This document shows positions 1 through 13,024 of a stretch of DNA of 64,000 nucleotides, piece by piece. Made by a program: the position numbers and the translations under genes. Numbering within the stretch: position 1 is the first letter of the stretch; the number at the start of each line of letters is the position of its first letter. The stretch is from Anseranas semipalmata (Eukaryota; Chordata; Aves; Anseriformes; Anseranatidae), in NCBI GenBank assembly GCA_013399115.1, contig VXAA01007260.1, positions 62,001-126,000 of the forward strand. Reading direction: 5' to 3'. The notes below the pieces were generated by a model, which was not told the origin of the DNA, ran no database searches, and saw nothing but the letters and a program-made list of their open reading frames with translations.

Positions 1-2971
1 CATGACTCCTTTATCTGGCAAGACAGTGGAGAAACACCTGCATAGAGATTGCTTTTGCTGAGAGTTCTTTAGTGCAGGAAAAAATGGCTATCTTGTCCCC
101 CAAATTCAGTTAACTCCTCAGATAATATTTTGCTGCTACATTTGCCCTGTGGTGCAGACGTTAAGTACTTGTGTGGTGCCAAGGGTTGTGAAAGATTTCA
201 GCCTACATTATTCCACACACTTCACTCTGCAGTGAAATGCATTTCTGTGGCAAAGGACATGAAAAGGTGAAGTATAAGCCCAGCTGGAATTGGTGGAAGT
301 TCTTCTCTATGACCTTCAGGGGGTCCAAAATTTTGTAGTAGGTATGTATTCAAAACCCTGTGGAAAAACAACAACAAGAACAACAAAAACAAAACGGGTT
401 TTTATAAAGAGTTCATATATGTAAAAATCATGGGGAAAGAATTTATGATCTGCTTTGTATATATTTATAGTGTGAGCTTTTAACCTGTACGTAGATAAGA
501 AAAAGGTTTTGTAAAAGCCTCCCGGGGAAATGAGTTCATTTTTTGGGGGGCAGCTAGAGTTCATTCTCAAACATAATATGCTTTAAATAGCCTCAGTATA
601 TTCTCTGAGTATCTGAAATGAAGAACAATATTTGGAAAAGTAAATCACTAGTCCAGATATTATCAATGGCATTTGGTCGAAATTATTGATATGCTGGGAG
701 TATTTACCAGCTGAATTAAAGCATATTAGATTTTATCCAAAATCTCAACTCAAAATCTGAGTAATACCTCAAATACCATTCAGGCAGAAAACACTTGTAA
801 TTCATAGTATGTTAGCTCTTAAAATAATGTTATTCCTATACTGATATACTCAAATCAAACTATACACACTATATTCACAAACACAGACTAGTTTAAGTGT
901 ATATTTTATCTTTCAGTTTTGTATGCCCAGATGGTAATCTGTTTGCTTTGGGGTGAATTCATGAAATGAAGCGTCTGGAGTTTAGAGTGTTTTGATTTGC
1001 TTGACTAGCTGCACCAAGCTCTTGACTGTGAAACAAAGTATTTGCTGCTAGAGCTCTTACCCTGAAACTAATGTTGCCAAAGGGTAAGGAAAGCATAAAT
1101 GTATTGGTGCTCTCTTCCAGACTACTATTCTACTAAGATTACTTCAAACCTTGGGGGCAAAAGCTCAGTTCCCCAATCTGAAGACAAATGTCATGTGTTT
1201 TATAAATACAGTCTGCTAAAATGAATCAGGTCTGCACTTGAATCATCCATCATCTTAAAAGTGCAAGGTCAAATAACATTTTGCTTTAGTATAAGAACAT
1301 CCATATAAAGTTGATTTACTTATAGTGACAGTTCTATATTCTCTTTTATATTGCTAAAAGACATCAATTACATTACAGGCGGATTACAGCTATAAAATGA
1401 AGTACATCTTATGTATGCATGCCTTATTTTATAGGTGTAACTTTTTTAATTCAGGCACTTGCATGTATGACTATGGATAAGGAGAAATCCTGAGTGTGGA
1501 AGACAAATTGGAAATCTCAGAGGCAACTCGAATTTGTTTGTTTCAGAGTATGCCAGAGAAGTGTTAAGCAAAGCAAGCCCTTGATTAGTTCTTCCGTCAT
1601 TGGTAATTCCCATGGATTTTAGCAGCACTTTGTGATATTGTTAAGCCATACCTTTGGCAGTGAAATTGCTCTGTCTGTGTAACCCTGGCTAAAGTAAATG
1701 GCATCCATGGAATTTTCGCACATATTTCATACTTTTCTCTGACCTAGAAGAGATGCAGGTCCACTCTGAGTAACAAATAAAAGATTAAATATGCTTACCC
1801 ATACAAGCTAACAAACAGCAGCTTAACTGAAGGATTTGCCCTGACTTACATTGACTGTTGTAATTAGGTACTAGGCCTACTTTTAGGTGTTGTTGAAATT
1901 CCACATACTATTCGTTTTTGTCATGAACTTGTCTTTAAGATCTGAAAGTAAGTTATGCCTGGTTTTGAACAGCAGAGAACTAAATATGCATTCTTACACA
2001 AGAAATTAGCATTATGTCATGGAAAACTGTTGCTGTTGTAGATAACAGAGGCAGGCAAACTACAGAGGTGGAAGACACCTGAAGCACAAAGCCAATAGAC
2101 AACTATAGGAAATACAAGAGTACTGAAGAATACAAGAGGCTTATGCTCAAACAAATAAATGTTTTCTTAATTCCCATTCTTGTAACTTCTCATCTCATCT
2201 TGCCTCTGCACATATCTGACTGAAATGGGAAACTTTCCTGAATAAAGGTCTTCTTCCTTCACTTTTTCTCATGACAAATTCTATTTGCTGACCTGATGAG
2301 AAAAGATTATAAAATGGACTGTTGTAATAGTTGAATATTACATCATACAATATCATTGCTTTTTTTCTATCAATGGGTGATTTCTTTGAACTAATTATCA
2401 TGCAGCAAAATAAAGCTGTCTGCCAGATTAACAAAACCTACAATTAATAGCGATGACTGAATGTGAAATGTTACAAGTGGATATTGAGAATTTTAGATGT
2501 TCATGTTTAGTTTGTCTGGTTCAGTGTGACATGTTTAAACTGTGCCCCTAACTGTTTTTTTTTATTCTGAATGGCAATGTTGAATCAGCATATAATATAG
2601 TTTTGTCAAGTGTTTCGTTCATAAAAGACTGTGTGTCTTCCTGACATCAATGGTAAAAAGAGAAAGTTTCTCATAAATGTAGTTGACCTAATAATTTCAG
2701 CTACTGTAACCACTTGCTCATAAAAGCCTTCAAAATTTTAAACAAAGTTAAATCAAGAGTGTTTTTCAGAAAACTGCTTGACCATGAGCTATTTCACAAC
2801 TGTAAGAAAACCTGTCTGAGCCGTGTGGTGTTGTCACAGATTACCATAAGTGAGGTTGTTCTTTGCAAGAAATATTCAGAATATTTGTTGATCATTAGGC
2901 AATTCTTAATAGCTATAACTCTGCTCGTGTGTAACACACCTAACAGTATTTCATCCACTCTGCAAGGACAT
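1..2971. other. AT-rich unique DNA, no gene seen
   Basis: All frames are interrupted by frequent stops and the short open frames here resemble no family I know. I found no acceptor and donor pair enclosing an open segment. A fair splice donor string near 1946 has no acceptor at a sensible distance. Best read as intron or intergenic DNA. Confidence 0.6.
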
Positions 2972-3061
2972 GGGATAGGACAGGATAGGATAGGATAGGA
3001 TAGGATAGGATGGGATAGGATAGGATAGGATAGGATAGGATAGGATAGGATAGGATAGGAT
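2972..3061. repeat. (GGATA)n microsatellite
   Basis: About 18 head-to-tail copies of the pentamer GGATA, with a few interrupting variants (GGACA at the left edge and a GGATGGGATA unit near the middle). The interruptions suggest an array that has been in place for some time. It has no coding meaning; the open frame that enters it from the left ends within it. Confidence 0.95.
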
Positions 3062-4614
3062 GGCTGAGATCTTTGAATAGGAGGCTTACATGGATATTTG
3101 TTACCTTTCAGTTTGGAATGGCACAGATGAAATAAATACCTATAGACAATATATATCTGTAGTCAACACATAAACATCACTGCCTTCTGGTTTTCCAGAT
3201 ATATGTCATTTGATTTTGGTAGAGGGCTGTAAATCTTAGCAGCATTTGAGCAGTATGTGGAGGAATGAATCTAAGAATTGTGTAGTCTTTATAGAGGAAG
3301 CCTGTTGGTAGATAAATAACTGGTTGATGGAGAATAAATGCTGAAAGGAGAGAGACAGATGATTATGATTTCATCAGATGTCACTTTTACATTTATCGTT
3401 GATTCCAGAATTTTCTCTCTCCTTTATGGCTTTTACTCTTGTTTCTTGGTTATTCTTATATTGCACTTTGTGGGATATTGATACTATTGCAAAGAGTGAC
3501 CAATTATTGTGACTTTTATTGAAAACTGAGTAAATTTGGGGGAGTCATAGGAAGTAAGTGTTTTGAAGGGAATTTATATACATTTTACAAAGGCATAAGT
3601 TTCTTCATGTCACTTTTGTCTGTAGTATTTCTTAAACATTAAACAGCATTTATTTTAACTGAAGGTTATATGATGATGAAAAATGAAGAGAATGATAGAA
3701 TTTAATTCTCTTTTTTTGTAGAATGCCTCAGTATCCATTCTTTTGACTTTCAACATAAGCATCAATGAATGTGCATGGGTTTTGTGCAAAGCAAATAAGA
3801 TAATATGTACTTTGGCTTTAGAAATCTGAAATTTATTAGTTTTCAAAACTCATACATAATGGCTTCCTGATTAAAAAAAGAAATTGTAGGAAGTGAAGAA
3901 TGTATGACTTTTGAGGACATTCCAAAAGTGAAGCTTGAACAAGTATCTTGAGCTTCCTCATGGTTATAAACCTGAAAATACTGCCTCAGTTGAATTTTGG
4001 TCACTTGTGATAACTGAAATAAAGTAATGAGATACGTATATTTTAGGTTAAATGATGAAATATGAACCCAAGCCTAGATCCAGTTTCTATTTTTAAAATA
4101 TTAGAAATTATTGATGCAATCATGGAAGATAGGTCTGATGGGTCCCCCAGAATATATGACACGGCCCCCTCCCACAGTGGTGCATCTAGCTATATATATG
4201 TCATTTCTGACATGTTTATCTGAGTTTAATAATGCAGAAGTACTGGAGGTTTCCCAGCTGCCATACTCAATACGTTTCAGTGCCAAACTATCCTTAGAAT
4301 TAGGAAGATTTTTCCCCAGAGGAAGTTTAATCTCTTTATTTCTGCAATTTAAACTCACTAGTTCCAGTTGCACCCACTTTAATGTCTGTTCTTATGTTTT
4401 GGCTTGGTTTGTTTGTTTGTTTTCCAGAATTTTCCTGTGCAGAATCTGAAATGCTGAAATGCAATTACATGTATACAGACCATAGTGTGTCCTGTAACTC
4501 TGAATAGGAAGCAGTGGACATTTGAGTGTGATGTCTCCTCTCATGAAGCTACGCTTCCACCGTGTCACTGTGAAACTCCCCTTAGATAAGGAGAGTGGAA
4601 TGCAGTCAGGAGAA
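3062..4614. other. Unique DNA between microsatellite and CR1
   Basis: Non-coding in all frames. A TTTG-rich acceptor-like run with CAG lies just before 4427, but no donor follows within a normal exon length. The open frames at about 4100-4450 occur on both strands of the same stretch and match nothing I recognise. Confidence 0.55.
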
Positions 4615-5420
4615 GAATCACAGAATAATAGAATTATTTAGGTTGGAAAAGACCCCTAAGATCATCAAGTCTAGCCATTAACCTAGCACTGCCAAGTCTA
4701 CCACTAAACCATGTCACTAAGCTCTACATCTAAACGTCTTTTAAATACCTCCAGGGATGGTGACTAAACCACCTCCCTGGGCAGCCTGTTCCAATGTCTC
4801 ACAACCCTTTCAGTGAAGAAGTTTTTCCTAGTATCCAACCTAAACCTCCCCTGGTGCAATTTAAGCCCATTCTCCCTCATCCTATCACCTGACACGTGTG
4901 AGAAGAGACCAATCCCCACCTCGCTACAGCCTCCTTTAAGGTACCTGTAGAGAGCGATAAGGTCGCCCCTGAGCCTCCTCTTCTCCAGGCTAAACAACCC
5001 CAGCTCCCTCAGCCGCTCCTCGTAGGACTTGTTCTCCAGACCCCTCACCAGCTTCGTTGCCCTTCTCTNTCTCTGCCAGGCAGCTTTCCAGCCACTCATC
5101 CCCCAGCCTGTAGCGCTGCTTGGGGTTGTTGTGCCCCAAGTGCAGGACCCAGCACTTGGCCTTGTTGAACTTCATACCGTTGGCCTCGGCCCACCGGTCC
5201 AGCCTATCCAGATCCTCCTGCAGAGCCTTCCTACCCTCAAGGAGATCGACACTTACTTGGTTTTGTCTGCAAGCTTACTGAGGGTGCACTCAATCCCCTC
5301 ATCCAGATCATTGATAAAGATATTGAAGAGAACTGGCCCTAATACTGAGCCCTGGGGGACACCACTAGTGACCCGCCTCCAACTGCATTTAACTCCATTC
5401 ACCACAGCTCTTGGGCCACT
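4615..5420 (-). mobile_element. CR1 LINE, 3' part of ORF2 plus tail, internally deleted
   Basis: Read on the minus strand this is the reverse transcriptase end of CR1 ORF2, the tail and the 3' terminal octamer region (seen on the plus strand as AATCACAGAATAATAGAAT). Recognisable blocks in order are [15 protein letters not shown] (about 5264-5308), [14 protein letters not shown] (about 5134-5175), [13 protein letters not shown] (about 4978-5016) and NRLPREVV (4764-4787). CR1 supplies its own reverse transcriptase and is the dominant avian LINE. This copy is dead. The catalytic Ala-Asp-Asp reads LADK (5262-5273), a stop and a small deletion follow it, and the frame jumps from LESCLAE straight to the block ahead of LRELGLF at about 5065-5075, dropping roughly 240 bases judged from the usual CR1 layout (not measured). 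One ambiguous base sits at that junction (5069). The 5' end is truncated near 5420. Confidence 0.95.
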
Positions 5421-8164
5421 CAGAGAAAGTATCCGTATCCAATAGGGTTTACTTTTATATTAGCTAGTTCATTTAGGTTTTTAAAAAATTGTTTCTGAGC
5501 CAATTATATATTGCAAACAATCTAATGCATCTGTTAATAAAAATAAAAAAATTGACTGCACAAGGCTTATATGGGATTTTTTATTTGTTCAATTCTTTAA
5601 TGCCTGACAAGAAACGTGCATTTTAAGGTCACGGTTTGAACTGTGAGAGACTTACGAAACAAACAACTGCTCTCCTCAATGAATCCTGTGTAACCTCTCT
5701 TTGGAAGTCTTTGAAAAAACATTAGTGATTTTATATGAGGGAAAACATGACTACTAGCCTTACAAAATTGTATTGCCAAAAGAATTCATTATATTATGCC
5801 TGAAACCCTGCCATAAATTATACATAAAACTAATTAACTATTGTGTCAAGATGTAGATCTGGAGAATCTTCAGCATTATTAATAGAATTCTGAAACCTTT
5901 TTAAAATCTGAAATATTTATTGTTTGACAGTGAAAGCAGTAAGCTTTTTTGATTGTATTGCATCTCCGCATTTTAGCTCTGTGGCCTTTAATGTTTGCCA
6001 TGTTTTAGGTTATACAGGACACATAACTTACTTTCCTCATACTCATGTTTATTTTGTGCTTTTAGGGCAAAACTATCTTCATCCATTTCACATATGTCTG
6101 GTATGTGGCTCAAAAAAATCCAACTGAAATCTCTGTAATATCTCCAAGCTGTCCCTGTGCAGTGTGTTTGGTGTCTTCCTGTTTTGATATTGTGATACTC
6201 CCAGAATTATTTCCATGACAGTTGTCCTTTTCCTTCAAGCAACAACGTGACTGGGATTGCAGTTATGCCATTGCAATACACAGATTTAGATAAACTATTC
6301 CAGAGCTACCAAGGCTTGATTCCCACAGATGACTTTTCTATGAAATTTGACTAAGATCAGCACCTGGGCAATATGTCCCTGCACAATCCATGAATGAAGT
6401 GCATCTTTTTGTTTGTTTTGGACTTTTCTTCTGCTGAACTTCATATTGTTCCCACCAGTTCTTGCAGTGGCCACTATCTGTGCCAATAACAATTTTATAG
6501 AAAATTGTGGTAAGCACACTCCTCCCATCTGTCTCTCAGAACTTTGCTAGTTTTTCCACTCTTGCATTCACAATAATTCTTACCATTTTGGTTTGCTTGC
6601 TTGACTACTAAGCTGATGTCCTCTCAGACCTGCTTTCTAAGTCTCCCAAGTCTTACTTCTGAGGGGTGGTACTGAGATCGGAGTCCATTACGTTTTGTGT
6701 ACTGAGAGGTATTTTTTTTTTTCCATGTGCATCACTGAACACTCAGCAACATTGAATTTCCTTTACTTTTCTTCACCTGGTTAATAAGCGTGCAGTTCTC
6801 TGGCATCAGCTTGGTACCACTCAGAGAGCAGCTTGTGGCCAGGGCAGCTCGTGGTTAAGATGAGACACTAGTGACACCCGGCTGCAAGGGAAACTAATTA
6901 ATTCCTCTGTCTCTGGGGTTTTAGGCAGTCGCTTGTCTGTACAGTATCTCTTCTCTTGTCCCAGAGAAACTTAGTTTCTCTGCCAGCCTTTGTGAGAAAC
7001 CTGTTGAATACTCGTTGCAATCAGTCATAACCCCCTTTAGTCCTCTGCTACCACCTGGGTTTTGCTCTCAGAAATAATGCACTATTGAGAGAGGGAGATT
7101 TGCACCACTGGGGAGTTTGATTTTTGTGCTTCTCCCATGCAAGAGATTTTGGCATCGATACTCCACTGTACTGCTGCATTTTGGGTAGGATGGAAATCTG
7201 TTTATTTAAATGTCCTTCAGAGGTTTGATAGAATATAAAGCACAGTTCAAAGTTAAATTCTCCCTGGCCTTCAAAGGCTTAAGCTGATCTTTATTTTAAA
7301 TCTGCTATGTCTGCAACTGAAGGTGAAGGGAAACATCTACAATATTTAAAATACTTCCCATTTGTTTCAGCATAAAAGAAATGAAACAACTTTTAGACAC
7401 ACGGTGGTTTGCTTATTTTCATGTTTTTGTTGTTGTTGTTCTAATTTTATTCTGTATTTGGTCTGAGAAGAATCCAAACTACCAAAAGGCAAGATTCAAA
7501 AATAGTTACAATAGCCCCTAGGAAATGAAAACCTGAAAAAACATGTATGGCCATGACTTCAAATAAATCTCCTCCCCTTCTACATTGAAATCACCAGAAA
7601 AGTTAGCTTTGAACCTATTACTTCAGCCTACACAGTAGTGAAAGCAAAGCTTGCTCTTTATTTAACGTAATGGTACAAATACATTCAGGAATTCAATACA
7701 GTGTAGAATGTTACAGTGGAATATATATTTAGACTGCAAGACACTCTTACAATACGGTGTGAAAGAACTGCTGCTGCTGTGGGAAAGCACTATGGAAAGA
7801 TTGCTGTTCTTAAAATAGCATGTTTTTCTGTTGAAGGAGAACACCTTTTCATTGAAACAAATAAAGTGGTCCAAAAATAATGACATTAGATACTGCAATG
7901 GTGGAACAACTTGCTTACCCTTTGCCCTCTACCAGAGTTGACTTAATTAGTATAACAGCACATGCATTGAGAGACCAAATGTTTGTTCTTACCAAAGCAG
8001 TATTGTCCTGTTGTAACCTTTACCATGGAACAGCACTGAAATAGTGTTGCTGTTTTTGACTTACCCTCATAATGTAGGTTTAAGCTGAGTGGCAGCATCG
8101 CCCATTAGGAGTAGACACCTCTGTCTGTCTTTTGTAACCAATTGCCAGGAGCATGTAGAGAAAC
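5421..8164. other. Unique DNA, no gene seen
   Basis: Non-coding. It holds a T run near 6713-6722 and a TTG run near 7428-7440. A minus-strand GTAAGT at about 6026 lacks a credible upstream acceptor. Composition rises slightly in GC at 6800-7160 without any open frame of note. Confidence 0.55.
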
Positions 8165-8895
8165 TGTGATGAGTTGACTTTGGCTGGCTGGCAAACCCTC
8201 ACCCAGTCACTCTCTCACTCCTCAACAGCACATGGGTAGAAAATAAGACAAAAAAAAAAGCTTGAGGTTGGGATAAGGACAGGGTGATCACTTACCAATT
8301 ACCATCATGGGCAAAACAGATGCAACTTGGGGACGATTCCTTTTATTCATTGCCAGTTAAAAATAGAGTAGGATGGTAAGAAAGAAAATACTACAGGCGC
8401 CTTCCCTCCACCTCTTTCTTCCCACGCTTAACTTCACTCCTTCATTCCTAGCTCCTTTGCTTCCTGCCCCTACCCTGAGCAGTTCAGGGCGATGAGGAAA
8501 GGGGATGCTCTCAATTCATAACATTTTGACTTTGCCACTCCATCTTTACACTTTTCCCCTCCTACACCATGGGCCTCTCCACGGGCCGCAGGGGAACTTG
8601 TGCTGCGGCGCCTGGAGCCCCTCCTGCCCTCCTGCTGCACTGCCCTGGGTGCCTGCAGGGCTGCTTCTCACCCCTCTCTCCCAGCTGCTGTGGCGCAGCA
8701 GTTTGTTCCCTTCCTTAGCTCTGCTCTCCCAGAGGCACAACCAGCGTCGCTCCCTGGCTCGGCTCTGGCCAGCGGCGGGTCCCTTTTGGAGCAGCTGGAG
8801 CTGGCTCTGATCTGACATGGGGCAGCTGCTGGGCCCTGCTCACAGGGGCCAGCCCTGCAGCCCCCTGCTACCAAAACCTTGCCACGTAAACCCAA
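8165..8895 (-). mobile_element. Solo LTR of an avian endogenous retrovirus family, copy 1
   Basis: The block runs from a TGTGATGAGTTGAC edge to a CTACCAAAACCTTGCC edge and belongs to an LTR family I know from bird genomes; I do not give it a name. The minus orientation is inferred from AATAAA on the minus strand (plus-strand TTTATT at 8342-8347), placed as expected for a polyadenylation signal ahead of the LTR end. The GC-rich half at 8580-8880, with GGGCCGCAGGGG-type units and the CAGCGGCGGGTC segment, is typical of the family. No gag, pol or env remains are seen on either side, so it is a solo LTR or an isolated fragment. It has many point differences and no target-site duplication visible by eye. 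Four short open frames at 8505-8895 are by-products of its GC richness. Confidence 0.8.
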
Positions 8896-10402
8896 GAGGT
8901 GGATTTCTAGACTATTTGCTGAATTATTTCACTCCTTCAAAATAACCATGTCTAGGGTAGAATATTTTCAGCTAAATCCCATTGTGGCTCTGCATTAAAA
9001 AAGAAAGTGTCTAAAGTTTTTGTTTTCACACAATTTGACATTTGCCTTTGTGGGGTAAGCTGGCTGAAAATGAGATGCTAGGGAGATGTGGACAATTGAT
9101 GCAAATCTCATGCCAAAACTGCACCTTTAGAAAATGAGGAACACAAGTTCTCTCAGGGAAGCAGCTTTGTGTAGCGGAGGGAGCCTTGCCTGCAGTGCTG
9201 GCAGCTCTTTGCTGCCTTCCAAGACTCCTTTTGCAAATTGCATGACTTCCTTATGTGACAGGTTCCCTCAGCAATTCAGCTTTTTGACCCTTTATCTTGT
9301 CCATGATCAACCATATGATATAGTACAGAACGATTAAATTAACTCACCTATTTGTGTACCACAGAACAAATTAGTTGAATGAGAATTAGATACAACATTA
9401 TGTTTCACCATGAAATATATATTTACTTAAAATACCTGGTCTTTCCCATAATTACAGTTTAATGTTTATATAATATTCTAAGAATATTTTGTTTAAAATT
9501 TTAAGTACATTTGTTTCTTTCTTTTTATATTCCATTGTTTCACTTTTCAAAACAATCTTTGGCAGATCATAGTGTGCTTTATGAAGAGGTGCAGTCTTTT
9601 TCAGGCAATATGAAAGGTCTTGTAAAGGTCATTTCCATATGGCAAGATCCAAAGCATTTTGTTCTCTTGGTTTGCTTTGTGAAATGAGGGGGTCATGTTT
9701 ATCAAAAGAGCCCATGGCATTTATTTCAGATTAACTTTCAGAAATAGCAGTCCTTCATCGTCTTTGGTATCAGTGTAATTCGGATTATTGTATAATACAT
9801 AGTTCTTTTGCTCTATCAGGAGTCATTCTGGTCCTGACAATGTTTCTTAACTCCCCTACCTTTGCTGTTGAAGACAATTTTTTTCATATGCTCCATTAAA
9901 ATAAATGGAAAGTTCCAATTTCAATTCAATATGGCAAGAGGATACCATTCAGAAAAGCTCCTTTCTTTGTCTGTAGAGTTGGAGACATGGATGGAAAAGG
10001 CTGTGGAGTGCCAACTTCCATCACCAGCAGAAAGGTAGTTAGTCCTCCTGTTGAAAAGACTTTTTTCTCTGTGTCCACTCTTGGTTTAATACTTGTGTCA
10101 GTTTCACCTTCAGATCTCTTAGTAAACTGCTTTCTAAGCTACTGTAGTTAATGCAGTTGCCTGCTCCCCATGAGTGCCAGTGAGTACACAGTATTATTTG
10201 GTATTATTGGGAGCTTTCACTTGCCTCTGCTCTTTACTTTAGCAGAGACATTTATGGTGCTGACATCCTTTCTGTTCCTTTTTGGATAGGAGCTAAATAT
10301 GATCCTAAACCATCTCAAGGAATTTCACTAAGAACATTGCAATTTCATAAACCTCAGTACAACTGACAAGTCTAAATGGATTTTCCTCTTCTTGTTTTCT
10401 AG
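8896..10402. other. Unique DNA upstream of candidate exon
   Basis: Non-coding, AT-rich at 9400-9560. A minus-strand GTGAGT near 9345 has no acceptor. The last 22 bases are the pyrimidine tract of the candidate exon that follows. Confidence 0.5.
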
Positions 10403-10484
10403 TAAGCGAACAGCAGAGCTGGAAAACTTGGCAGTAAACTCTTTGTCTTTCCTGCTTGTATCCATGGAGCCTGGATTTTGCAAG
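10403..10484 (+). other. Candidate spliced exon, 82 nt, gene unknown
   Basis: The segment is framed by an excellent acceptor (an almost pure pyrimidine run ending TTTTCTAG at 10402) and a consensus donor, CAAG followed by GTAAGT at 10485. One of three frames is open throughout: one base completing a split codon, then 27 codons starting KRTAELENLAV and ending SMEPGFCK, leaving the exon on a codon boundary. The other two frames stop at once or after ten codons. An internal ATG in good context (CCATGG, 10462-10467) means it could also be a 5' exon whose coding part starts MEPGFCK. I do not recognise the peptide. Alternatives are a noncoding RNA exon or chance; the joint quality of both splice sites makes chance less likely than elsewhere in the window. 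Confidence 0.45.
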
Positions 10485-10994
10485 GTAAGTGTTCCTTTTA
10501 ATTGACTACGATTTTATATTGTTATACAGTTTCTGGTGGCTAAAATGACCTTATAATACGTCTAGTTGTTGAAGAAAATATCCTTGCTTGTTGTTTCATC
10601 TACACTTCTAGCAATGAATTGTATTAAAGTACTCCTATACCTTAAAATAAAACAATGGGGTGCTTTGGATTCATTTGCAAGCACACTTTCCTCTCAGGAA
10701 GATGGAAAATGATGCCACGATCTAGGTTAGTTGTGAGTTTCTGGGTTATTATTCCTATATTTCCATCAGTCTTAGTGGACAAACAGTTAAGCTGAGCCTA
10801 AAGATTTAAACGTGACTATAAATTCATTTCATTGTATTCTATGTTTATTTGTGATCTTGTGTTTCTTGATGATTTTATTAGACAGGAGACGAAAAGTGAT
10901 CCTTCAGATGTACATGGCTATGTTTCACAATCCTTGATGCTGTAAAGTTTTTAAAATGAAAGGTTCTTATACCTGCTCTTAAACATACTTCTTG

Positions 10995-11034
10995 ATAATA
11001 TTCTATTTATAATATTCTACATTATAATATTCTA
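10995..11034 (+). repeat. Three copies of ATAATATTCTA
   Basis: The 11-mer occurs exactly at 10995, 11009 and 11024, separated by 3-4 bases. It is a short AT-rich cryptic tandem repeat and probably arose by slippage. Confidence 0.8.
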
Positions 11035-12992
11035 TAATATGATATTTGATTTATATTTGAAATGTAGTCATGTTAACTATTTGGAAAATTTTGTTTTCTG
11101 AAGTTTGAAAATACCTCAGGGAAACTAGCTTGTTTTGATAATTAAATTTGTTACCATGAGAGATAGAGCTGCTTCTGTCAAGAAAACTACATCCCTGAAT
11201 ACCTTCCTCAGCTTTGGTCTAGGCTTAATATTACTGTCTTTCCTTTGAGACTTTATTCACCTCTGAATTTTATTTTTGAAGTTGTGTTAGCTGTCTATAG
11301 GAAAGAACATTCCTCTCTGAATCTTTCTGCCATTGAAACTAGCTCTTTTACACATGGTGAAAAAAAGGTTTTCAAAAGCTTTTTTATTATATATTAAAAA
11401 GAATCGAACCAGAAGCGATGCAAAAGCTGCTCCAAATTCATGCTTTTAAATGGAGTGCTGAGCTGAAGAATTACCCCCTCTTGACAGAAGTGCCACTATG
11501 AGCTGTATATTCAAGGTGGAAAATTGGCCCTTTTGAAAAATAAAATCAGCAGCCTTCCCAGCACCTTAGACGGGGGAGTGAATATTCTACTCTTCAGCAT
11601 TTATTTAACAAGCTGAACCCCAAGGCTGTGCATTTTAATGTATTGTATTTCTTTAGTAGGGAGAGAAAAAAGGGTGAATCAGCCTTTGCTGCGAGTGAAA
11701 CCCTGCTACGAGATGTGGGTGGCAATTGTAAAAAGAAAAGTAGCAGCATTTCCTTCTTGTCACCTTCTGAGGATGGAAGCCATTTGTAAATACTGAAAAA
11801 GGGTGTCCATTTTTACCAACTCTCTTTCACCTTCTAGAAAGAGTAGAAAAATTCCTGTTGTAAGGAAGAGCCCAAACACAACGATTTTCCATATAGAATG
11901 TTATGCTTTGAACAGTAGGACTGGTCAGAAACGTGTGGGTGATACTGAGTTTTAAAGGGGTGCTGGTGCAACTTCCAAGACTTTGTGTTATGTTACATCG
12001 GCCTTGTCTACCACGAGATTGTAAAACCCGCAGGAGCTGGAAAGGCAGTAGCAATCAGCAGTCTGATGGCCAAAGACATAATTTTACAAGAGCTTAAATG
12101 CATTTTTCATGATTAAGTTACATGAACACATCTTGAATTGGAATATATTTGTCTCATGGCAGCTGAAGAAGTGACAGTGAAGACAATGAGTAAAATTTTC
12201 AAAGCATCTATACGTGACATAGCAGCAGACAAGTGTTGGTCTTTCTCCTTCGTATATGACAGATTAGTTCTTTATGCAATATAATAGTTGCTGCCTTCCC
12301 CCCACCCCAAATGTTTTTAAACAGAATTGACAAAGAGCATTTAATTGTGTTCTAAAAAGCTAATGTAAAGACTTTTTAGCCAAAATAGCCAGTACTGAGC
12401 TTCCTTTGGTTATAAGTGTAGTTAAATCTGAAGGTGCCATTGATTCTAGAGATCTATGTGTAATTTTTGGCATTGATATTTCAGTAGCAAAACATCAATA
12501 TTCAATTTGGAGTTGGCAATAAGTCACTGTCAGTGGGAATAGACTAATATGTCTTATGATGATGATCCTGTGTACAGTAATAAGATGTTTTTAATCAGCC
12601 AAAATAGGAGGTTCAGAGTTGCAATTTGATTGTTCTATTTTTAAACAGGTTTGGGGAATTATTTTGAACCAAATTGTCTTTCATTCTACCTTTTGTCTCC
12701 CTCCTTCTGAAAAGATTCATTACCGCCTACTTAACTTGTTTTCCTAGTGTTCTTGCTGTGAATTTGGAATGCACAGTATTTCACATCTGTGGATTTGCAT
12801 AAGTTGATATTGTGAAAGTTTTCTCTGTACTTTTGATTTAGTGTTACAGTAATAACAAAAACATCCCAAACTCCTGATTAGTTGTTAGGCATGTCAAGAA
12901 TATGTCTGGCCTTACTAATCTAGAAAGTATTAACTACTAATATAAGGCAGTAAGACACTAGAGGTGTAATTGCTATTTCTGTTTCAGAAATT

Positions 12993-13024
12993 AAAAAAAA
13001 AAAGAAAGAAAGAAAGAAAGAAAA
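12993..13024 (+). repeat. Poly(A)/(GAAA)n purine tract
   Basis: A run of A leads into about five GAAA units. It is a simple sequence with no gene attached. Confidence 0.9.

Noticed and set aside
2972..3061. CRISPR-like array
   Set aside because: The units are five bases without spacers, so this is a microsatellite in eukaryotic DNA.
8505..8895. Four overlapping frames of 71-101 codons
   Set aside because: All lie inside the LTR and reflect its GC content.
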